Below are positions 60,701 to 64,000 of a stretch of 64,000 nucleotides of DNA, piece after piece. This DNA is from Diadema setosum. Lineage: Eukaryota > Echinodermata > Echinoidea > Diadematoida > Diadematidae. Location of the stretch: the NCBI RefSeq assembly GCF_964275005.1, contig NC_092685.1, forward strand, positions 11,061,654 to 11,125,653, written 5' to 3'. Position numbers and translations under genes: made by a program. The notes beneath the pieces are model-generated. The model was given only the letters and a program-made list of their open reading frames with translations, ran no database searches and was not told the origin of the DNA. Every line of letters starts with the position of its first letter. The stretch's first letter is position 1.

Positions 60701-62245
60701 TACATACGGTGATATAGGAGATTTTGAGCGGGGAAATCCACTTTCGAACCGCGAGCCAGGCAGAGTAATATTGCAAAGTGCGCATGCGTCAATTTTCGGA
60801 CTAATTTCCCGAAGCAGGCTGTTCGAGCTGATGAAGACGCACATTCGCTGTATCGGGCTATTTTCTAAGACCGCAAAATGTCCCGCTAGTTTGAACTTCG
60901 GGCTGATGAAGACACGCCTATTGTTGGGGGCATTGGCCTGCAAGACATGATCCTACTCATAAATCTGTTGAGAAGTTTACAGCCATGCCCCTGGAAAAAG
61001 TCGTGTCAACATGATACTCTAAAGATAATTATAAAATTATACATGATTGTAAAATTCTCCTCTAAGCACTGTGGTAATCACTTCCAGAAGCAATATATGT
61101 CAGAAAGCTGCAGTTTGTCCAGTATTAATTCTCATCCCCTAATATATCAAGCTTTATGTTCCTGTCCATTAAATGGCAGGGGCTTAAGAACATTTTTATT
61201 GGTTCTGAGAAAATGCTGTCTTTGTTCTTGCATCCTTTCTCTTTTTGTAGCTGAACGCATGATGGAAAGACAAAATACAAGCCAGAGTTGTACTGTCTTC
61301 CATTGTCTGTAATTTTTCCGGAAAGCTTAGCAGAGATTGATAATATATATGTGTACCACACTTTCTTTTTTTTTTCCTGAATATTCTACATTGCCATAGG
61401 GGCATCCTTATTTGCCTTTTTATGAGTATGTACAATGGCTGAACGCTATATTAAAAAAAAAAGGGTTTTAAGGTACTGAAAAACCCAGGAATGTCCTTGT
61501 GCATTTCAATTTTGCTATAATTTCAAGGGCCAAAATTAAAATGCACGCAAAAGTTCTCGTCTACACTACATGCATTGAATGCCAGTGGCAATTCCCGAAA
61601 ATTTCATGCTGCGAAAAAGGCTGTCGGGTCCAATTTGTGAAATATTTCATGCCGCGAAAATATCTTGTTTACAATAGGCCGTGGCAAAGTATCAGATGAT
61701 GGCATTGCCATAGTAGCGATATAGCTGATCTTATTATCATTCTAAATAGTGCTTGGGCAAGAATAGGCCAAGATACTTCATGCCTTTCTCATTACAATGC
61801 AATATGATAAACCAAAGTAATTACATATAACCCATTATTAAGTGAATATTACTGGTGCTCTTAGTGACTGTAGACTGAGCAGGAATCAACCATGGGCATG
61901 ATTGTGATAATGATAATGATATTGCTTAGCTGATAATTATGGTGATGATAAAGATGATGATGAGGGTGATGATAATGATGTTGATAAAATGGTGGTAGTG
62001 ACACCAAAAGCAAATGTGATGAAATTATTGCTTGGTTATTGCCTCCTCCTACTCTTCCCAGCACCGAATGGATGGCATGCGTCTCTTCCTGCTGTGGTTC
62101 CAGATCCTCCAGGAGAACGCCTCTGAGGAATGTTATCTTCTGTACGCCACCCTAGTACCGGGGTTCCCAGTCCCCACTGGGGTCTACGGAACCAGTCTGG
62201 AGCCCATCATGACACACGCTTCTAGAACCTCGCCAAACTATGACA
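41148..62245 (+). CDS. RALGAPA1: Ral GTPase-activating protein alpha subunit (RALGAPA1/2 orthologue), first five coding exons
   Basis: RALGAPA is the catalytic subunit that, with RALGAPB, switches off RalA/RalB; the GAP domain is at the far C-terminus and lies outside the window. Exons 41148-41253, 43333-43493, 54855-54912, 58150-58193 and 62062-62245 join in phases 1, 0, 1, 0 and leave phase 1 at the window's end: 184 codons plus one base. The N-terminus [20 protein letters not shown] is near-diagnostic, followed by [40 protein letters not shown] and [13 protein letters not shown], all matching the human proteins segment by segment. All introns are GT-AG, the second being 11.4 kb. An invertebrate orthologue would be pro-orthologous to both vertebrate RALGAPA1 and RALGAPA2, so the symbol is provisional. 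The start has G at -3 and an NRF1-like site upstream. Confidence 0.93.
41254..43332 (+). other. RALGAPA intron 1
   Basis: Contains a (CA)n run at about 42757-42786 and a C-run at 42901-42912. No other gene recognised. Confidence 0.7.
43333..43493 (+). CDS. RALGAPA1: RALGAPA exon 2
   Basis: Completes a split Glu codon, then [35 protein letters not shown], and [15 protein letters not shown]. Acceptor TTTGCAG, donor GTAAAA, ends in phase 0. Confidence 0.93.
46495..46744. mobile_element. MITE with TACTGTATACRCCA termini
   Basis: Left end GGTACTGTATACACCATATG, right end ATTTGGCGTATACAGTACC: inverted termini with one mismatch over about 15 bp, TA possibly the target duplication. Internal TTCACGAA/TTCGTGAA blocks recall the TACTGTAAAA family. 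Confidence 0.65.
47926..48120 (-). mobile_element. TACTGTAAAA-family MITE, copy 2
   Basis: Reverse orientation, ends CATTTTACAGTA. Shares the CCTTTTTCACGGCATGAAA and TGCATTTTGATTTCACGAAT blocks with the other copies. Confidence 0.75.
48630..49124. mobile_element. TTAA-flanked palindromic element, copy 2 (internal deletion)
   Basis: The body 48634-49120 (487 bp) is flanked by TTAA and aligns with copy 1 at high identity through the left arm and centre, in opposite centre orientation. About 70-80 bp of the right arm (the CATACGTCATAACCTCTAG part) is deleted. Lies in RALGAPA intron 2. Confidence 0.9.
50050..50330. mobile_element. MITE with perfect 18 bp ATGGGTTAGTCAAATACC termini
   Basis: ATGGGTTAGTCAAATACC at 50050-50067 and its exact complement at 50313-50330. 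The 281 bp body is GC-richer and includes repeated TGTTCWCCCATGGG units. The target duplication is unclear. Confidence 0.8.
50361..50497. repeat. Foldback element with CTCGACTTCGTCTCGG centre
   Basis: Inverted arms ACCCTCAGGGTTTGAAATGC and its near complement enclose TCCCTCGACTTCGTCTCGGG (50418-50437). The centre is nearly the same as in the foldback at 1687-1829, though the arms are unrelated. Confidence 0.75.
51200..51390. repeat. Dispersed-repeat-like block GCTAGYC..GGACTA
   Basis: Begins AGGGGTCGCACTTAACT and ends AATTTCGAACCCTG, loosely complementary ends, with three internal CTAGCCAGRYGGACTA-like units. Probable MITE remnant. Confidence 0.45.
53561..53771 (+). mobile_element. TACTGTAAAA-family MITE, copy 3 (best preserved)
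   Basis: Begins TACTGTAAAATGAGGAATG and ends CATAGTA. Contains TTCGCGAATTTTGCGAG, GCCAGTGGCAATTCGCG and two GAAAATTTCATGC boxes. Serves as reference for the family. Confidence 0.8.
54855..54912 (+). CDS. RALGAPA1: RALGAPA exon 3
   Basis: 58 nt encoding [19 protein letters not shown] plus the first base of a Gly codon. Acceptor TTTTCCAG, donor GTAAGT. Too short to stand out alone; fixed by its match to the family. Confidence 0.92.
55424..55900. mobile_element. Inverted-repeat element with GTGTTTATGCT termini
   Basis: Left end GGGCCGTGTTTATGCT; right end, read as complement, AGGGTGTGTTTATGCTC. Repeated AAAACGC and CGTTTT words throughout. The 79-codon frame inside (55564-55803) is not a recognised protein. 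Confidence 0.6.
55936..56216. repeat. GC-rich repeat with GTGTGGGGGCCC units and A/G-run junction
   Basis: Ends GGCCGGCGGAGCG and CCGCCAGCCATGAC are loosely complementary. Contains two GTGTGGGGGCCC units and an A10-G15 junction at about 55989-56014. Probable MITE remnant. Confidence 0.45.
57081..57578. mobile_element. GC-rich inverted-repeat element with ACCCCGTTTACAGTGC termini
   Basis: A 25 bp terminal inverted repeat with one mismatch (ACCCCGTTTACAGTGCSGGG then CTGGG). The body is dominated by GCGCGGCC/TTGGCC words and a second inverted layer, much more GC-rich than the gene around it. No coding capacity recognised. Confidence 0.75.
58150..58193 (+). CDS. RALGAPA1: RALGAPA exon 4 (44 nt micro-exon)
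   Basis: Completes Gly, then [14 protein letters not shown]. Acceptor TATTTCCAG, donor GTACTT. Confidence 0.9.
59127..59362. mobile_element. MITE with GACAAGACC-type termini, copy 2
   Basis: Second copy of the element at 14604-14843: same order of GACCTTGTATCTC, AATGGTCAGATAATCA, AAGCCACCACGGCATGTCAA and GTCTTGTCGCCCC. Its left end is more eroded (GTGTGACGAGACC). Confidence 0.8.
60041..60920. mobile_element. Large TA-flanked inverted-repeat element with ATAGCGCGCTAT palindromes
   Basis: The body 60043-60918 (876 bp) has a perfect 25 bp terminal repeat (GGCGTGTCTTCATCAGCCCG then AAGTT) and TA at both flanks. Near the left end, the 12 bp palindrome ATAGCGCGCTAT occurs four times (60073, 60116, 60147, 60223). 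A second, inner inverted pair (GTGCGTCTCCATCAGCCCGA at 60240 and GATGAAGACGCAC near 60831) lies within. No transposase frame is seen; a (TTTG)n run sits at 60473-60497. Confidence 0.85.
61474..61676 (+). mobile_element. TACTGTAAAA-family MITE, copy 4
   Basis: Begins TACTGAAAAACCCAGGAATG, with GCCAGTGGCAATTCCCG, two AAATTTCATGC-type boxes and TTTACAATA at the end. Same orientation as copy 3. Confidence 0.75.
62062..62245 (+). CDS. RALGAPA1: RALGAPA exon 5
   Basis: Reads [38 protein letters not shown] and on to TSPNYD plus one base. Acceptor TCTTCCCAG, donor GTAAGT. The loop after LVPGF differs from vertebrates, as expected. Confidence 0.92.
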
Positions 62246-64000
62246 GTAAGTGAGGTGAAATCTTCGTATGTGTGGTCCCAGGAAAGCCACATTGTTTTGT
62301 AGCCCAGGAAATATTCATTACCACTGGAAGGAAATTGCATATATACAGTGTGCTATCCGTGACTCTTTTCTTGAGATTATGGGATGAATGGCTTCTGGAC
62401 TTGTACACCGTGCCACAAACAAACTCAGTTTGTAGTGTAATAATGAAATTGCATGCTTTGTTAATCATGAGAGGCTTCGTTTGAAGAGAAGTACCATTTC
62501 CGTATGTCAGAGTAATTGCTCTTCAATGCTGTATACGCCTTAATTATGTTCTGCCAATTAGGACTTAGTCAAATAATTGTGCCAGTGGTTGAGTCCTTGA
62601 TCAAGAACCACATTCAATTGTCTATAGAAAACAGTGGCCATTTCCCTCATTGGAGGCAATATACAATGTATATCATGAAGTGTTATAGGAGGCAATATTT
62701 TTCGGGCTTATATGTCACAAATATCTGTCAACTTTCAATAGTTGCAAAATATCACATGTGTACAGTATTGTTTGAAAGCATGCTCTAATACTTGAGTTTT
62801 ATGTTATGAGTGCAGTAGAGTATGTGTGCTTATTAGTTAAATGCAATATAAGTTGCCACCATTATTATCAGTTCATATCTTTTTAAAGCATACATTTTTT
62901 TTTTTTTAGGAGGGGGGGGGGGTGTGAAGAGGCAGCTGTGACATGAACTCTGTAAAGCAATTGTTTTACCTACCAAATACCAAATATGGATTTGTTGCAT
63001 TCATTAAATATAATTTAGCCAGCTGGTAAATCAAACGAATTGGAAACCTATGTATAGTGTTTGGGACACTTGCTATTGCTAAATTTCCCGGTTATGTCAC
63101 AATTGGCTTAAAACAAGCAGACTACATAAAGGTAATCCGCACCTTAACACTGCCTGTGAGGGATGCGTGGATGCATAATGACCTCCCACCTCCTTCCCTG
63201 TGGGTCTAATACTTATTCATACACCAGAATTTCATGTCTCCATGGCAACCATTACAGAAATTTCAGCAAATAGGTCAGGATGAAAATGCATATTTATTTA
63301 TGTTTTGAAGTGAAATATTAACGGATAAATAACCATGCTGACATTATTCTTGGTGATAAAGGAGATAGGTCATGCCAGACTCGCAGTATTCATTATTCAG
63401 TTTTCATGCTGGTGATTTGTAGAACATTTGGTCTTCAGCTAGTTTTCATAATTTCAATTTACTTTTTAATTGAGGTCACAAATTTTCATTTTTTTTATCA
63501 CAAGGAAAATTTTCTTCAGATTGTTCTTGGTATAATAACAAGAGTAAGATGTAGTTACATGTCCCCCTTGGTTGATAAGTTCTGTTTGTGCCAAAGTATT
63601 TGAGAAAATGAAAATTAGTGAAGTTTTGTGTGGAAATAAATGGAGAGCTGCTTAACACCTACATCATACAGCCCTGCCAGTTTGTCTTAAACTCTCAACG
63701 TTTATCATTTCATAACTTTTTTTATATGTCTGATTTTTCACTGGCAAACTTCTTTGATTTTTGTGTTTTCCAACAAAGCAACATATTAGCAGGATGGAGT
63801 TGCCTATTGAGCACAAAACCAACCATGAAGTTGTCACTTCAGACACTGTTGCCTGAAAGAAAGCACACTTAGACAGTCTAAAAATCATTGTCTTAAAGGT
63901 ACTGTTTACCATTGGGAGCAGTGATTTAAAAAATGTTTGAGAAATCACATTTGATGCATATGTGTAGGTCAGTTGTATCACAAAAAAAAAACCACCCCCA
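62246..64000 (+). other. RALGAPA intron 5 (5' part)
   Basis: From the donor at 62246 to the window's end no further RALGAPA exon was recognised. A T-run/G-run stretch is at about 62888-62922. Short frames have no domain. Confidence 0.55.

Larger units (their letters stand above)
58194..62061 (+). other. RALGAPA intron 4
   Basis: Hosts the elements at 59127-59362, 60043-60918 and 61474-61676, a (GTCT)n run at about 59396-59420, poly-T/G runs at 59590-59625 and a GATGAT-type repeat at 61905-61985. Confidence 0.6.

Noticed and set aside
1..64000. tRNA or rRNA genes
   Set aside because: No stretch with paired A- and B-box plus cloverleaf, and no rRNA-like segment, was found by eye.

Overview
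This is a eukaryotic nuclear window: AT-rich, with spliced genes, long introns and many microsatellites, inverted-repeat elements and decayed retroposon pieces. Gene content is animal (two-pore potassium channel, NPC2 lipid carrier, class A GPCR, Ral GTPase-activating protein alpha subunit). The very frequent words TACATGTA and TAGGCCTA and the style of the inverted-repeat elements suggest a marine invertebrate deuterostome, most likely an echinoderm. That placement is inference from sequence texture; no species-diagnostic gene was found. There is no bacterial, viral or CRISPR-like content.

Layout. (1) 1-828: first coding exon of a K2P potassium channel on the minus strand, whose remaining exons lie off the left edge. 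(2) 829-13.7 kb: no gene recognised; reverse-transcriptase C-terminal fragments of non-LTR retroposons, an inverted pair of retroposon 3' ends (6.18-8.13 kb), foldback elements and small MITE-like elements. (3) 13,788-22,395: a complete four-exon NPC2 gene on the minus strand (179 aa deduced), with nested mobile elements in intron 3 and a promoter-like patch plus possible minus-strand exons in intron 1. (4) 22.4-30.5 kb: no gene recognised; contains a CpG-rich ACGTC-motif tandem array about 1.4 kb upstream of NPC2. (5) 30,571-31,830: main coding exon of an orphan class A GPCR on the minus strand; a candidate 5' exon and a promoter carrying an RFX X-box lie near 35.6-36.15 kb. A 544 bp hexanucleotide satellite lies between. 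(6) 36.2-41.1 kb: pyrimidine-rich tract, microsatellites and a TTAA-flanked palindromic element. (7) 41,148-62,245 and beyond: first five coding exons of a RALGAPA1/2 orthologue on the plus strand, running off the right edge, with introns full of MITE-like elements.

The four genes are not an operon or pathway cluster. NPC2 carries sterols in the lysosome, RALGAPA is the catalytic subunit of the RalGAP complex, and the K2P channel and GPCR are plasma-membrane proteins. What stands out is the dense, layered population of short inverted-repeat elements (TA-flanked, TTAA-flanked and foldback types), some inserted inside each other, and the GPCR, whose DRY motif is replaced and whose putative promoter has a ciliary-type X-box. 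I did not find a clear novel multi-gene system.
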